6,553 bases of DNA, from NCBI GenBank assembly GCA_946482165.1, contig CAMLQS010000292.1, positions 1 through 6,553 of the forward strand, given 5' to 3'. Made by a program: the position numbers and the translations under genes. The notes beneath the pieces were generated by a model. The model was not told the origin of the DNA, did not search any database, and saw only the letters and a list, made by a program, of their open reading frames with translations. Source of the DNA: an uncultured Verrucomicrobiota bacterium. Lineage in GTDB: Bacteria; Verrucomicrobiota; Verrucomicrobiae; Opitutales; Opitutaceae. How positions within the stretch are numbered: position 1 is the first letter of the stretch; the number at the start of each line of letters is the position of its first letter. Positions 1-6,553 of this stretch are shown here, piece after piece.

Positions 1-45
1 GTTTCCTGCTCTCCCCGTAGGGCTCAAGCGACGGGCCGAGTTATT

Positions 46-51
46 TACAAT
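46..51 (+). promoter_or_regulatory. possible -10 box upstream of the PEP-CTERM gene
   Basis: TACAAT matches the sigma-70 -10 consensus at five of six positions and lies in the most AT-rich patch of the leader. The hexamer 17 bases upstream (CTCAAG) is a poor -35 box, so the promoter is only a candidate. It would start transcription near position 58, giving an untranslated leader of about 110 bases. Apart from this and the paired palindromes next to it, I see nothing in positions 1-168. Confidence 0.27.
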
Positions 52-57
52 ACACGG

Positions 58-71
58 CCTAGGTCCCTAGG
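58..71. repeat. paired CCTAGG palindromes separated by two bases
   Basis: Two copies of the self-complementary hexamer CCTAGG occupy 58-63 and 66-71 with TC between them. Each contains CTAG, a tetramer under-represented in many bacterial genomes. The pair sits seven bases downstream of the candidate -10 box, at the expected transcription start, where an operator would act. It could equally be chance; nothing else in the sequence shows that a protein binds here. Confidence 0.4.
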
Positions 72-168
72 TGGTTTCCTTAAGGACAAATGGATTACCG
101 GGTTGATTTACGGGCACGCTTCGTGCTCATTCCGCGTCGTTGTCCAATCGATTCCTAACTACATCCTT

Positions 169-876
169 ATGTTCCAGCGCAAAATTCTAGCAATTGCGGC
201 GAGCGTGGCCTTGGCCTCCTTGGCATCTGCTTCGGTTACGTTTACGGTGACGGGCACGGTCGCCTCGGCCGACCCGGCTTTCACGACTTATACATTGGGC
301 CTCCCGGGATCGTTCACCTTCGTGTTGAACGACTTTTCTCCCACGTCTCCAGAGGGTATCTTCGATGCGGGAACCTCGTTCACTTGGCACGATGAGGATC
401 TGACCCTCCATCCCGAGCTGTGGGCTGACGTTTCCGGGGGGGGGCTGACCGGTTCGTGGACGCGCCCCCAAACCGCGAACAACTCGCCTTACAGTTTCTT
501 GCAGGTCACCAGCTCCAGCTTGGCGCTTTTGGCTTCCAGCGAGACGATTCCCACGCACGACACCGGTCTGAGTCTCGATGGCTTTCCGCTGTCGATGATC
601 TCATTCAACCTCAACCTCTCCGGCGTCACTTTTGATGTCGTGTCGGCGCTGAGCCTGCCCGATCCGGACGTGTATTTCGCCGATTACGTCGGCACCTACG
701 TGGTGAGCTCGTCCACCAGCGCGATTCTTTTGTCGGACACCTTCGGCAAGTCCGCGACTTTCGACGTCACGAGCGTGACAATCTCCGCGATCCCGGAACC
801 CGCCTCCTGGGGTGTCGGCGCCGGCATGCTGGCGCTCGGTTTGGCGACGCTGGGGCGTCGCCGGGCGCGCCGCTGA
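169..876 (+). CDS. PEP-CTERM sorting domain protein, secreted, function unknown
   Basis: A 235-residue protein whose exact function I do not recognise. Residues 1-21 form a signal peptide: Arg4-Lys5, a hydrophobic Ile/Leu/Ala/Val stretch to about 18, and a likely cleavage after Ala-Ser-Ala (19-21). The middle is rich in Ser, Thr, Gly and aromatic residues and looks like a beta-rich extracellular domain; I see no cysteine. The C-terminus carries the full PEP-CTERM signal: Pro-Glu-Pro at 209-211, a hydrophobic helix about 214-229, then a basic Arg-rich tail. In this family the tail is known to direct processing by an exosortase and export to the cell surface or extracellular polymer. I chose the ATG at 169 because it puts the signal peptide at the N-terminus; a TTG at 103 would add 22 residues before it. 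No Shine-Dalgarno is visible. A nine-G run (436-444) encodes Gly90-92. The gene is monocistronic and ends in a strong terminator. Confidence 0.88.
   Translation: MFQRKILAIAASVALASLASASVTFTVTGTVASADPAFTTYTLGLPGSFTFVLNDFSPTSPEGIFDAGTSFTWHDEDLTLHPELWADVSGGGLTGSWTRPQTANNSPYSFLQVTSSSLALLASSETIPTHDTGLSLDGFPLSMISFNLNLSGVTFDVVSALSLPDPDVYFADYVGTYVVSSSTSAILLSDTFGKSATFDVTSVTISAIPEPASWGVGAGMLALGLATLGRRRARR
436..444 (+). repeat. homopolymeric run of nine G inside the PEP-CTERM gene
   Basis: Nine consecutive G bases encode three glycines (Gly90-92) with the same codon, GGG. Runs of this length are known slippage sites in bacteria. A gain or loss of one or two bases would shift the frame in the first half of the protein and remove the PEP-CTERM anchor. 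Whether slippage occurs here cannot be judged from one sequence; the frame as given is intact. Confidence 0.9.
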
Positions 877-907
877 GGAACACTCGGCGAATCAATCCAA
901 ATTCTCG

Positions 908-941
908 AAGGCGCGTCCCTGTGCGGGGCGCGCCTTTTTTT
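908..941 (+). terminator. intrinsic terminator of the PEP-CTERM gene
   Basis: A 12-pair stem (908-919 with 925-936, one G-T pair and an AA/TT base at the foot) closes a five-base loop, TGTGC, and is followed by a run of seven T (935-941). It begins 31 bases after the stop codon of the PEP-CTERM gene. On the - strand the same hairpin could slow transcription leaving the glycosyltransferase gene, but there it is followed by only two T before mixed sequence, so a bidirectional role is uncertain. Confidence 0.9.
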
Positions 942-971
942 CGGGCGACGCGGTCGGATCGGCGCTCCGGT

Positions 972-2159
972 TCAAGGAGCGCGGCTGGCGCCGGCCAAGA
1001 CACGATCATAGGCTTCGCGGTGCGCCTCCAAGTGGCGGGCGGCCGAGTATTCGCGGGCGACTTTGGCGCGGCCGGCTTCGCCGAAGCGGCGGCCAAGGGC
1101 GGGGTCGGACCATAGGCGCCGCATGGCCGCGGCGAGCGCCGGCGCGTCTCCCGGGGGAACGCGCAATCCGGTGACATCGTGTTCGACCGTTTCGCGGAGC
1201 GCGCCGATATCGGAGGCGATGACCGGCAGCCCGAGCGCGGAAGCCTCGGCGGCGACGATGCCAAAGCTTTCCCACCAGATGCTCGGCACGACGACGGCCC
1301 GGGCGCGGCGATAGAAATCATCGAGCTCGGCGCGGTCGCGGTTCCGGAAGATCGTCACCTGCGGAGGCAGCTCAAGGTGGCCGACGGTCTCGACTCCGCG
1401 CACGGCGAGACGCACGGGAACATCGGCGAGTCGGGCGGCTTCGAGGAGCGTGTGTATTCCTTTTTCCAGGACGAGCCTGCCGGCGAAGGCGAGGTAGCCG
1501 CCCGCCCCGGGGTCGGCCACGGGGACGGCGGGAAGGTCGATGACGCAGGGGGAGAGCGTGACGCGGTCGGCGGGAACCCCGACATCGCGTTCCAGCCATT
1601 CGGCGCAGAAGCGGGTGAGAACGAGGTAGTGGTCGACGTTGCGGGTGAAAAGACCGAGGCGGCGGGCGATGGCGTGGCGGGCGGCGAAGGCGGCGCTCTC
1701 AAAACGGTTGTCGCGGCAATTGCGAAGGAAGGCGTGATGCGCGCCGCCCTCGAGGCAGGCGCGACAGAGACCGCGGCCGTCGAAGTGGGTCGCGACGGGA
1801 CAGGTCAGTCGGAAATCGTAGGCGGTCATCACCACCGGTATGCCGGCGCGGCGGCAGAGCGGGAGGATCCACGGGGAGATGAGCGGATAGAGTTCGTGAA
1901 CGTGGACGATGTCGGGGCGGCGTTCGGCGAGGCGGCGGCGAAAGGCGCGAACGGCTTCGCGTGCGTAGAGGCCGCCGACCGCGGCGCGGAGCTTGCCGCC
2001 GAGCCCGGGGGGGAGATTTCCGCTGTGGCGTTCGAACCAGCCTATGTCCTGTCCGTCCGCCTCGAGGAGCTGGCGGGTGCGCGTCCAAGCGTTGTCGGAG
2101 CCGCCGCCGCCGCGATGGGCGTTGGTGACGTGCAGGATGTGCGGACGGGCCGGGGGCAT
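972..2159 (-). CDS. GT4 family glycosyltransferase (GT-B fold)
   Basis: A 395-residue cytosolic or membrane-associated glycosyltransferase that would move a sugar from a nucleotide donor to a growing surface glycan; donor and acceptor cannot be read from the sequence. The N-terminal Rossmann domain starts with Ile-Leu-His-Val-Thr-Asn and a Gly-rich loop (17-20), and has Asp-Ile-Val-His-Val-His at 83-88. Four cysteines (120, 132, 135, 148) cluster in the acceptor-side domain. The C-terminal nucleotide-binding domain begins near 222, with Gly-Arg-Leu-Val-Leu-Glu-Lys-Gly at 227-234 and the GT4 signature Glu297-x7-Glu305 in a Trp-Trp-Glu-Ser-Phe-Gly context. The length is normal for the family. 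It is the last gene of the cluster, 40 bases after rfbB, and has no visible Shine-Dalgarno. The open frame continues upstream to 2396, but that stretch lies inside rfbB and is Ala/Pro/Ser-rich without family similarity, so I start at the ATG at 2159. Confidence 0.9.
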   Translation of the reverse strand: MPPARPHILHVTNAHRGGGGSDNAWTRTRQLLEADGQDIGWFERHSGNLPPGLGGKLRAAVGGLYAREAVRAFRRRLAERRPDIVHVHELYPLISPWILPLCRRAGIPVVMTAYDFRLTCPVATHFDGRGLCRACLEGGAHHAFLRNCRDNRFESAAFAARHAIARRLGLFTRNVDHYLVLTRFCAEWLERDVGVPADRVTLSPCVIDLPAVPVADPGAGGYLAFAGRLVLEKGIHTLLEAARLADVPVRLAVRGVETVGHLELPPQVTIFRNRDRAELDDFYRRARAVVVPSIWWESFGIVAAEASALGLPVIASDIGALRETVEHDVTGLRVPPGDAPALAAAMRRLWSDPALGRRFGEAGRAKVAREYSAARHLEAHREAYDRVLAGASRAP

Positions 2160-2199
2160 GGCGGAGGCGGGGGCGGCCGGCGCGGAGGAGGCCGCACTC

Positions 2200-3252
2200 T
2201 CAGCCGAGGCCGAGGCGTTCGAGCCGGTAGCTGCCGTCGAGGATGTTTCGAGTCCAGGTTTCGTTGTCGAGATACCAGCGCACGGTGGCGCGGAAGCCGG
2301 AGGCGTGGTCCTGGGCGGGGCGCCAGCCGAGTTCGGTTTTGATCTTGGTGGCGTCGATGGCGTAGCGGAAATCGTGGCCGGGGCGGTCCGAGACAAAGGC
2401 GATTTGATCGGCGTAGGGACGGCCGTCGCCGCGGGGACGCAGCTCGTCGAGGAGGCCGCAAAGGAGGCGGACGAGGTCGATGTTTTTGCGCTCGTTGTCG
2501 CCGCCGATATTGTAGGTGTGGCCGGGGCGTCCGCGGGAGACCACGGCGTGAAGGGCTTCGGCGTGGTCCCCGACGTAGAGCCAATCGCGAATGTTTTCGC
2601 CTTTGCCGTAGACCGGGACCGGATCGCCGCGAAGCGCCTTCAGGATCACGACCGGGATGAGCTTTTCGGGAAACTGATAGGGGCCGTAGTTGTTGGAGCA
2701 GTTCGTTACGAGAACGGGCAGCCCGTAGGTATCGGCCCAGGCGCGGGCGAGATGGTCGCTGGCGGCCTTGCTGGCGGAATATGGCGAATGGGGGGAGTAG
2801 GGCGTGGTCTCGGTGAAGCGGCCGTCGGGGCCGAGCGAGCCGTAGACCTCATCGGTGGAGACGTGGAGGAATCGGAACCGCTCGCGAGCCGGTCCCGAGA
2901 GCTTTTCGAAGTGGGCCCGCGCCGCCTGAAGCAGCGTGAAAGTGCCCAGGACGTTGGTTTGCATGAAGGCGCCGGGGCCGTCGATGGAGCGGTCGACATG
3001 GCTCTCGGCTGCGAGGTGCATGACCCAATCCGGGTGGAAATCGGCGAAGGCGCGGGCCAGGGCTTCGTGGTCGTTGATGTCGGCGCGGAGGAAGCGGTGC
3101 CGGGGGTGGTGATCCAAGCCGGAGAGAGAGTGGAGGTTCCCCGCGTAGGTGAGGGCGTCGAGAGTGAGGACCTCATGCCCGTGGGTCTCCACGAGGAGGC
3201 GAACGAGGTTGGAGCCGATGAAGCCGGCGCCGCCGGTGACGAGGATTTTCAT
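2200..3252 (-). CDS. rfbB: dTDP-glucose 4,6-dehydratase
   Basis: RmlB converts dTDP-glucose to dTDP-4-keto-6-deoxyglucose in the cytoplasm, the second step toward dTDP-L-rhamnose and other 6-deoxysugars. The 350-residue protein has the usual length and is an extended short-chain dehydrogenase. Visible marks are the NAD-binding Gly-Gly-Ala-Gly-Phe-Ile-Gly (7-13), Ala-Ala-Glu-Ser-His-Val-Asp (81-87), the catalytic Thr133-Asp134-Glu135 triad, Tyr158-x-x-x-Lys162, [12 protein letters not shown] (187-198) and Arg-Pro-Gly-His-Asp (290-294) in the substrate-binding lobe. All expected catalytic residues are present. The start codon lies three bases after the reductase gene's stop, which implies co-transcription and probably translational coupling; no Shine-Dalgarno is visible. 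It is clearly RmlB rather than a UDP-glucose 4-epimerase because of the Thr-Asp-Glu triad and the long C-terminal lobe. Confidence 0.96.
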   Translation of the reverse strand: MKILVTGGAGFIGSNLVRLLVETHGHEVLTLDALTYAGNLHSLSGLDHHPRHRFLRADINDHEALARAFADFHPDWVMHLAAESHVDRSIDGPGAFMQTNVLGTFTLLQAARAHFEKLSGPARERFRFLHVSTDEVYGSLGPDGRFTETTPYSPHSPYSASKAASDHLARAWADTYGLPVLVTNCSNNYGPYQFPEKLIPVVILKALRGDPVPVYGKGENIRDWLYVGDHAEALHAVVSRGRPGHTYNIGGDNERKNIDLVRLLCGLLDELRPRGDGRPYADQIAFVSDRPGHDFRYAIDATKIKTELGWRPAQDHASGFRATVRWYLDNETWTRNILDGSYRLERLGLG

Positions 3253-3255
3253 GGT

Positions 3256-4128
3256 TTAGGCGGCGGGTTGCCAGCGCCGGAGCGAATCGCGGATCGCTTC
3301 CCGGACGGGGGTGAGGGTGATGCCGACGGAAGAAAGCTTGGCCGTGGAGAGCACGCAGTTGCTGCGGGGAGTTTTCGCGGCGGTGGACATGAACTCGGCG
3401 TCGTCGTGGAAAAACTGATACGTCTTCGGGTGCACGCCGCTTTCGAGGATAAGGTCCACGACCTCGTGGGTGGTGACCTGGCCGGGGTTGGTGACGTTGT
3501 AGATCCCGTAGGGGACGCGGCGCTCCCAGCAGGCGAAGGTGGCGGCGACGAACTCGTCGAGCCGGGAGATGCTGTTGGTCGCTTCCAGGAGGCGGGGATA
3601 GCGCATGAGCTTCGTCAGGTAGTTGCGCGGGCCGTCGCGGTGGTCGAAGGGGATGCGCAGACGCCAGACATAGGCGGAGGGGGCGCCGGCGATGGCCTCC
3701 TCGCCCAGGGCCTTGGTGCCGGAATAGAAGGAGCAGTTGTTCTGACGGAAGCTGAAATTCGGCGCGTCGTCTTCGGTGAAGCCGGAGCCGTCGGGCCGGG
3801 CGCCGGTGTAAATGCAACCGGACGATACGTGTCCCCAGGGAACGCCGGCCTCGGCGCAGGCCGCGGCGACGCGCCCGGGCAGGACGGCGTTGCCGAAGAG
3901 GCAGTCGGTCTTGTGCAGTTCGCACGCGTCGACGTTGGGTTTTCCGGTGTAGCCCGCGGCGTTGATAAGAAAAGTGGCTCCGCCGTCACGCAGGGCGCGC
4001 GCAAGAATGCCCGGGGAGGCGTAGTCGAGATCGGCTCGGTTGATGCTGCGGAAGGGGATGCCTTTGGCGGAGAGCAGCGACTGATAGGCGCTACCAACGT
4101 AGCCTGAGCCGCCGAGAAGAAAAATCAT
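3256..4128 (-). CDS. NRS/ER-like dTDP-4-keto-6-deoxyglucose epimerase/reductase (RmlD position)
   Basis: A 290-residue cytosolic NAD(P)-dependent sugar-nucleotide enzyme of the extended short-chain dehydrogenase group. Motifs: Gly-Gly-Ser-Gly-Tyr-Val-Gly (6-12); Asn-Ala-Ala-Gly-Tyr-Thr-Gly-Lys-Pro-Asn-Val-Asp (56-67) followed by Cys69-Glu; Ser-Ser-Gly-Cys105; Gly-Phe-Thr-Glu-Asp-Asp (116-121); Tyr135-x-x-x-Lys139; Pro-Arg-Asn-Tyr-Leu-Thr-Lys173; Thr-Asn-Pro-Gly (213-216); Pro-Arg-Ser-Asn (254-257). This set closely follows plant NRS/ER (UER1, and the C-terminal half of RHM), which both epimerises C3/C5 and reduces C4. Classical RmlD has Ser-x-Asp-Tyr-Val-Phe where this protein has Ser-Gly-Cys-Ile-Tyr. 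From memory, the plant Cys and Lys equivalent to 105 and 173 are needed for epimerisation. It probably completes dTDP-L-rhamnose without RmlC; a plain RmlD-type reductase remains possible. I start at the ATG at 4128 because the dinucleotide-binding motif follows at once. No Shine-Dalgarno; 50 bases separate it from rfbA. Confidence 0.88.
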   Translation of the reverse strand: MIFLLGGSGYVGSAYQSLLSAKGIPFRSINRADLDYASPGILARALRDGGATFLINAAGYTGKPNVDACELHKTDCLFGNAVLPGRVAAACAEAGVPWGHVSSGCIYTGARPDGSGFTEDDAPNFSFRQNNCSFYSGTKALGEEAIAGAPSAYVWRLRIPFDHRDGPRNYLTKLMRYPRLLEATNSISRLDEFVAATFACWERRVPYGIYNVTNPGQVTTHEVVDLILESGVHPKTYQFFHDDAEFMSTAAKTPRSNCVLSTAKLSSVGITLTPVREAIRDSLRRWQPAA

Positions 4129-4178
4129 CGTGAGGGAGTAAGTGCGTGGAAGAGGAGGAGTCGGCCGACGTTCCGAGC

Positions 4179-5066
4179 TTAGCGTTCGGTGACGAGGGCG
4201 CGAAGATACCGGGCGTAGGAGGACCGGCCGAGGCGGTCGGCCTGGCGGAGCACGCCTGCGGCGTCGAGCCAGCCCTGGCGGTGGGCTATCTCCTCGAGGC
4301 ATGCGATCTTCAGGCCTTGGCGATTTTCGATCACCTGCACGAAGTCGCCCGCTTCCAGCAGGCTCGCGTGGGTGCCGGTGTCGAGCCACGCGGTGCCACG
4401 TCCGAGGAGTTTCACGTTGAGCGCGCCGCGTTCGAGATAAAGACGGTTGAGGTCGGTGATCTCCAGCTCGCCGCGGCTGGAGGGGCGAAGCGAACGGGCG
4501 AGCGGCACGACTTCCGCGTCGTAAAAATAAAGGCCGGGCACGGCGTAGGAGGACCGGGGCCGGGCGGGTTTTTCCTCAAGCGAAAGGACTCGTCCGGAGT
4601 TGTCGAACTCGACCACGCCATAGGCGGTCGGGTCCGCGACGCGGTAGCCGAAGATGGTGGCGCCGCTGACGCTCGCGCCTGCGGTTTGCACCGCTGCGGC
4701 GAAGTCCGCCCCGTAGAAAAGATTGTCGCCCAAAACCAGGGCCACCGGCTCGGCTTGCAGGAAGCCGGCGTCGGCCGCGATGGTGAAGGCTTGGGCAAGG
4801 CCGTCGGGCGAGGGTTGCGCGGCGTAGGAAAGGCGCAGGCCGAAGGCGGAACCGTCGCCCAAGAGACGACGAAAAAGCGGCTGATCGTCGGGCGTGGTGA
4901 TGATCAAGATATCCCGGATGCCGGCCAGCATGAGCACGGAAAGCGGGTAATAGATCATGGGCTTATCGTAGACCGGCATCAGCTGTTTGCTGACGGCGAT
5001 GGTGAGCGGATAGAGCCGCGTGCCGGAGCCACCGGCGAGGACGATGCCTTTGCGGGAATGGGACAT
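4179..5066 (-). CDS. rfbA: glucose-1-phosphate thymidylyltransferase
   Basis: RmlA joins dTTP and glucose-1-phosphate to give dTDP-glucose and pyrophosphate, the first step of the dTDP-sugar pathway in the cytoplasm. The 295-residue protein has the usual length. It shows the nucleotidyltransferase signature Gly-Gly-Ser-Gly-Thr-Arg-Leu-Tyr-Pro (12-20), [11 protein letters not shown] (26-36), [10 protein letters not shown] (84-93), the metal-binding Leu-Gly-Asp-Asn (112-115), Glu-Lys-Pro (165-167), Glu-Ile-Thr-Asp-Leu-Asn (202-207) and Trp-Leu-Asp-Thr-Gly-Thr (227-232) with the second metal-binding Asp229. The ATG at 5066 fits the family start; the open frame running back to 5435 overlaps the Lon-domain gene and is not family-like. 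It is the first gene of the glycan cluster. I see neither a Shine-Dalgarno nor a convincing promoter in the 209 bases before it, so it may be read through from the Lon-domain gene. Confidence 0.96.
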   Translation of the reverse strand: MSHSRKGIVLAGGSGTRLYPLTIAVSKQLMPVYDKPMIYYPLSVLMLAGIRDILIITTPDDQPLFRRLLGDGSAFGLRLSYAAQPSPDGLAQAFTIAADAGFLQAEPVALVLGDNLFYGADFAAAVQTAGASVSGATIFGYRVADPTAYGVVEFDNSGRVLSLEEKPARPRSSYAVPGLYFYDAEVVPLARSLRPSSRGELEITDLNRLYLERGALNVKLLGRGTAWLDTGTHASLLEAGDFVQVIENRQGLKIACLEEIAHRQGWLDAAGVLRQADRLGRSSYARYLRALVTER

Positions 5067-5275
5067 GTGTGAAAAGCCGGAAAGGTAGGCGGATAAGTGG
5101 CCGCCGTGGGGGCAGCAAGCTTCCGCTCCGTCTCGCAGCACTTTTCTCGCCAAGGGGCATCGCGCTCGCGCTGATTCGCTTCGCAGAACGCAGGGTGACG
5201 CGCGCGATTTCAGTCCAATACGGGGCGATTCTCGGGCGGGCGCTCGCTTGAAGCGATGCCGTCCGGGGCGCGGGA

Positions 5276-5959
5276 TCAGTTGTTCACGATATCTTCGTCG
5301 GAGAGGTTTCCTTGAAGGAGCTTGCGGAGGCGAAGGGAGTCGACCTCGCGCTGAGCCCAGTCGTTGAGCAGGGCGATGCGTTCGTGGACGTTGAGCGTCT
5401 CGAGCAGGCGCTGTTTGAGGCGAGCGTCGCTGCAAAGGTTGAAGGCGGCGAGATCGACAAACGTCTCCGGATCCTCGATGGAGCGCAGGAACTTGGTGAG
5501 TTCGCCGGCTCCGTCGCCACCGAGGCGAAGTCGCGTGCCGAGCAGGCGTGAAAGTCGCGCGCGCAGACGGGCGTTGTCCTCATCGCTCGCTCCCGGCGTG
5601 CTGTTCAGCGCTCGGATTTTGATCCGACGGTAGGGCTCTTCTCCCAAAATCTTGGCGACGGCCACGCGCGTCAGGCCTTGTAGGAGAAGATTGGAAGTGC
5701 CGTCCGCGCGGCCTTGGCAGGCGCGCACGATGCCTACCGTGGCGACCCGATAAAGTGGCTCAAAAGACTTGGGGCCTGCGGGACGGCGGGCATCGAGACC
5801 CGCGACGGCGAAAAGACGGTGCGAGCCCAGCGAATCGCGAAGCATATGCTGATACCGCGGCTCGAAGATATGCAGCGGGAGCAGTGCCTGCGGGAAAAAC
5901 GCCACGCCGGGCAGCGTCATCACGGCGACTTCGTCGGGAAGCGTGACCTCAAGTTCCAT
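5276..5959 (-). CDS. stand-alone Lon N-terminal (LON substrate-binding) domain protein
   Basis: A 227-residue cytosolic protein made only of the domain that binds substrates at the N-terminus of Lon protease; there is no AAA+ ATPase and no Ser-Lys peptidase domain. Family marks are Leu-Pro-Gly-Val-Ala-Phe-Phe-Pro (16-23), [10 protein letters not shown] (27-36), Val-Gly-Ile-Val-Arg (75-79) and Leu-Leu-Leu-Gln-Gly-Leu-Thr-Arg-Val (91-99). A helical C-terminal part from about 125 carries Leu/Arg-rich segments, as in other family members. The length is normal for stand-alone members, whose role is unsettled; an adaptor-like or substrate-holding function is often supposed. The start at 5959 is supported by AAGGTG five bases upstream. 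It is divergent from dnaK (261 bases between start codons), a plausible proteostasis pairing, and lies 209 bases upstream of rfbA on the same strand. What it binds cannot be read from the sequence. Confidence 0.9.
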   Translation of the reverse strand: MELEVTLPDEVAVMTLPGVAFFPQALLPLHIFEPRYQHMLRDSLGSHRLFAVAGLDARRPAGPKSFEPLYRVATVGIVRACQGRADGTSNLLLQGLTRVAVAKILGEEPYRRIKIRALNSTPGASDEDNARLRARLSRLLGTRLRLGGDGAGELTKFLRSIEDPETFVDLAAFNLCSDARLKQRLLETLNVHERIALLNDWAQREVDSLRLRKLLQGNLSDEDIVNN

Positions 5960-5964
5960 TTGCG

Positions 5965-5970
5965 CACCTT
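5965..5970 (-). promoter_or_regulatory. ribosome binding site of the Lon-domain gene
   Basis: AAGGTG on the - strand lies five bases before the ATG at 5959. It supports that start and contrasts with the glycan genes downstream, none of which has such a site. Confidence 0.65.
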
Positions 5971-6115
5971 ACCAAACAGAAAAGGCGACGCAATAGGACG
6001 CTACTCACTCCGAGAAAACACTAGCATCCGAGGCTGTCTCACCGTGCCACTCCGGGGACCTATATGCGTCATCGTGCCGCCCAATTGCGCCAAGACGGCG
6101 CTGTGTGTGGGCCCA

Positions 6116-6144
6116 TGGAAAGGTGCTAAAACGGCCTCATAAAT
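6116..6144 (+). promoter_or_regulatory. possible promoter of dnaK
   Basis: TGGAAA (6116-6121) and CATAAA (6139-6144) each match the sigma-70 consensus at four of six positions and are separated by the ideal 17 bases. They lie at the edge of the only clearly AT-rich patch between the two divergent genes and would leave a leader of about 70 bases. I see no complete CIRCE element and no classical sigma-32 promoter, so the heat-shock control expected of dnaK is not visible here. The rest of 5960-6220 holds no other feature I can support. Confidence 0.3.
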
Positions 6145-6172
6145 TTATTAGTCCCTTTTGCGTAGAGGCTAA

Positions 6173-6553
<381 letters not shown>

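Noticed and set aside
103..168. Earlier TTG start for the PEP-CTERM gene
   Set aside because: It would place 22 residues before a complete signal peptide that begins properly at the ATG at 169, and it has no ribosome binding site either.
1993..4107. A 704-codon open frame on the + strand across the glycan cluster
   Set aside because: It lies antisense to three well-recognised genes, and its Gly/Val/Ala/Glu-rich translation has no recognisable domain. Long antisense frames are expected in GC-rich DNA. The same applies to + strand frames at 1179-2342 and 4146-5072.
5069..5251. A 60-residue open frame on the + strand between rfbA and the Lon-domain gene
   Set aside because: It starts with GTG two bases from the rfbA start, has no ribosome binding site, is Arg-rich as GC-rich noncoding DNA often is, and resembles nothing I know.
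5244..5256. Terminator hairpin after the Lon-domain gene
   Set aside because: TCGCTT and AAGCGA pair perfectly but leave a one-base loop, and there is no T run after them on the - strand, so it is not a convincing terminator.
5067..5435. N-terminal extension of rfbA to an upstream ATG at 5435
   Set aside because: It would overlap the Lon-domain gene and add about 120 Arg/Pro-rich residues before a complete nucleotidyltransferase domain.
6103..6130. CIRCE heat-shock operator upstream of dnaK
   Set aside because: GGTGCTAA at 6122-6129 resembles one half-site, but the required inverted partner nine bases upstream is absent.

Overview
The window looks like chromosomal DNA of a GC-rich bacterium, most likely of the Verrucomicrobiota and perhaps close to Opitutales. 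The basis is a PEP-CTERM surface protein with an Ile-Pro-Glu-Pro-Ala-Ser start and an Arg-rich tail in the style common in that phylum, the high GC content, and the DnaK N-terminus. This placement is inference from protein style; no marker gene is present.

Layout. On the + strand, 169-876 encodes a secreted PEP-CTERM protein, closed by a strong intrinsic terminator at 908-941. Facing it on the - strand is a sugar-nucleotide and glycan cluster, transcribed from about 5066 down to 972: RfbA/RmlA (glucose-1-phosphate thymidylyltransferase), a small NAD(P)-dependent sugar-nucleotide reductase, RfbB/RmlB (dTDP-glucose 4,6-dehydratase) and a family GT4 glycosyltransferase. Upstream, also on the - strand, is a stand-alone Lon N-terminal-domain protein (5276-5959). 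Divergent from it on the + strand is the start of dnaK (6221 to the window end, partial).

How the genes fit. RmlA makes dTDP-glucose and RmlB converts it to dTDP-4-keto-6-deoxyglucose. The third enzyme sits in the usual RmlD position, but its motifs match the bifunctional 3,5-epimerase/4-keto-reductase known from plants (NRS/ER, also called UER1, and the C-terminal half of RHM) and giant viruses better than classical RmlD. It has a Cys in the Ser-Ser-Gly-Cys motif, a Lys in the Pro-Arg-Asn-x-x-x-Lys motif, and Tyr-x-x-x-Lys. No RmlC (3,5-epimerase) is in the window. The cluster may therefore be a three-gene dTDP-L-rhamnose pathway in which one enzyme does the work of RmlC and RmlD, with the GT4 enzyme using this or another sugar in a surface glycan. 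This is the most interesting point of the window.

Smaller points: a run of nine G inside the PEP-CTERM gene could allow slipped-strand switching; paired CCTAGG palindromes lie where that gene's transcript may begin; and the glycan and PEP-CTERM genes lack visible Shine-Dalgarno sequences while the Lon-domain gene and dnaK have them. I see no CRISPR, mobile element, tRNA or rRNA.
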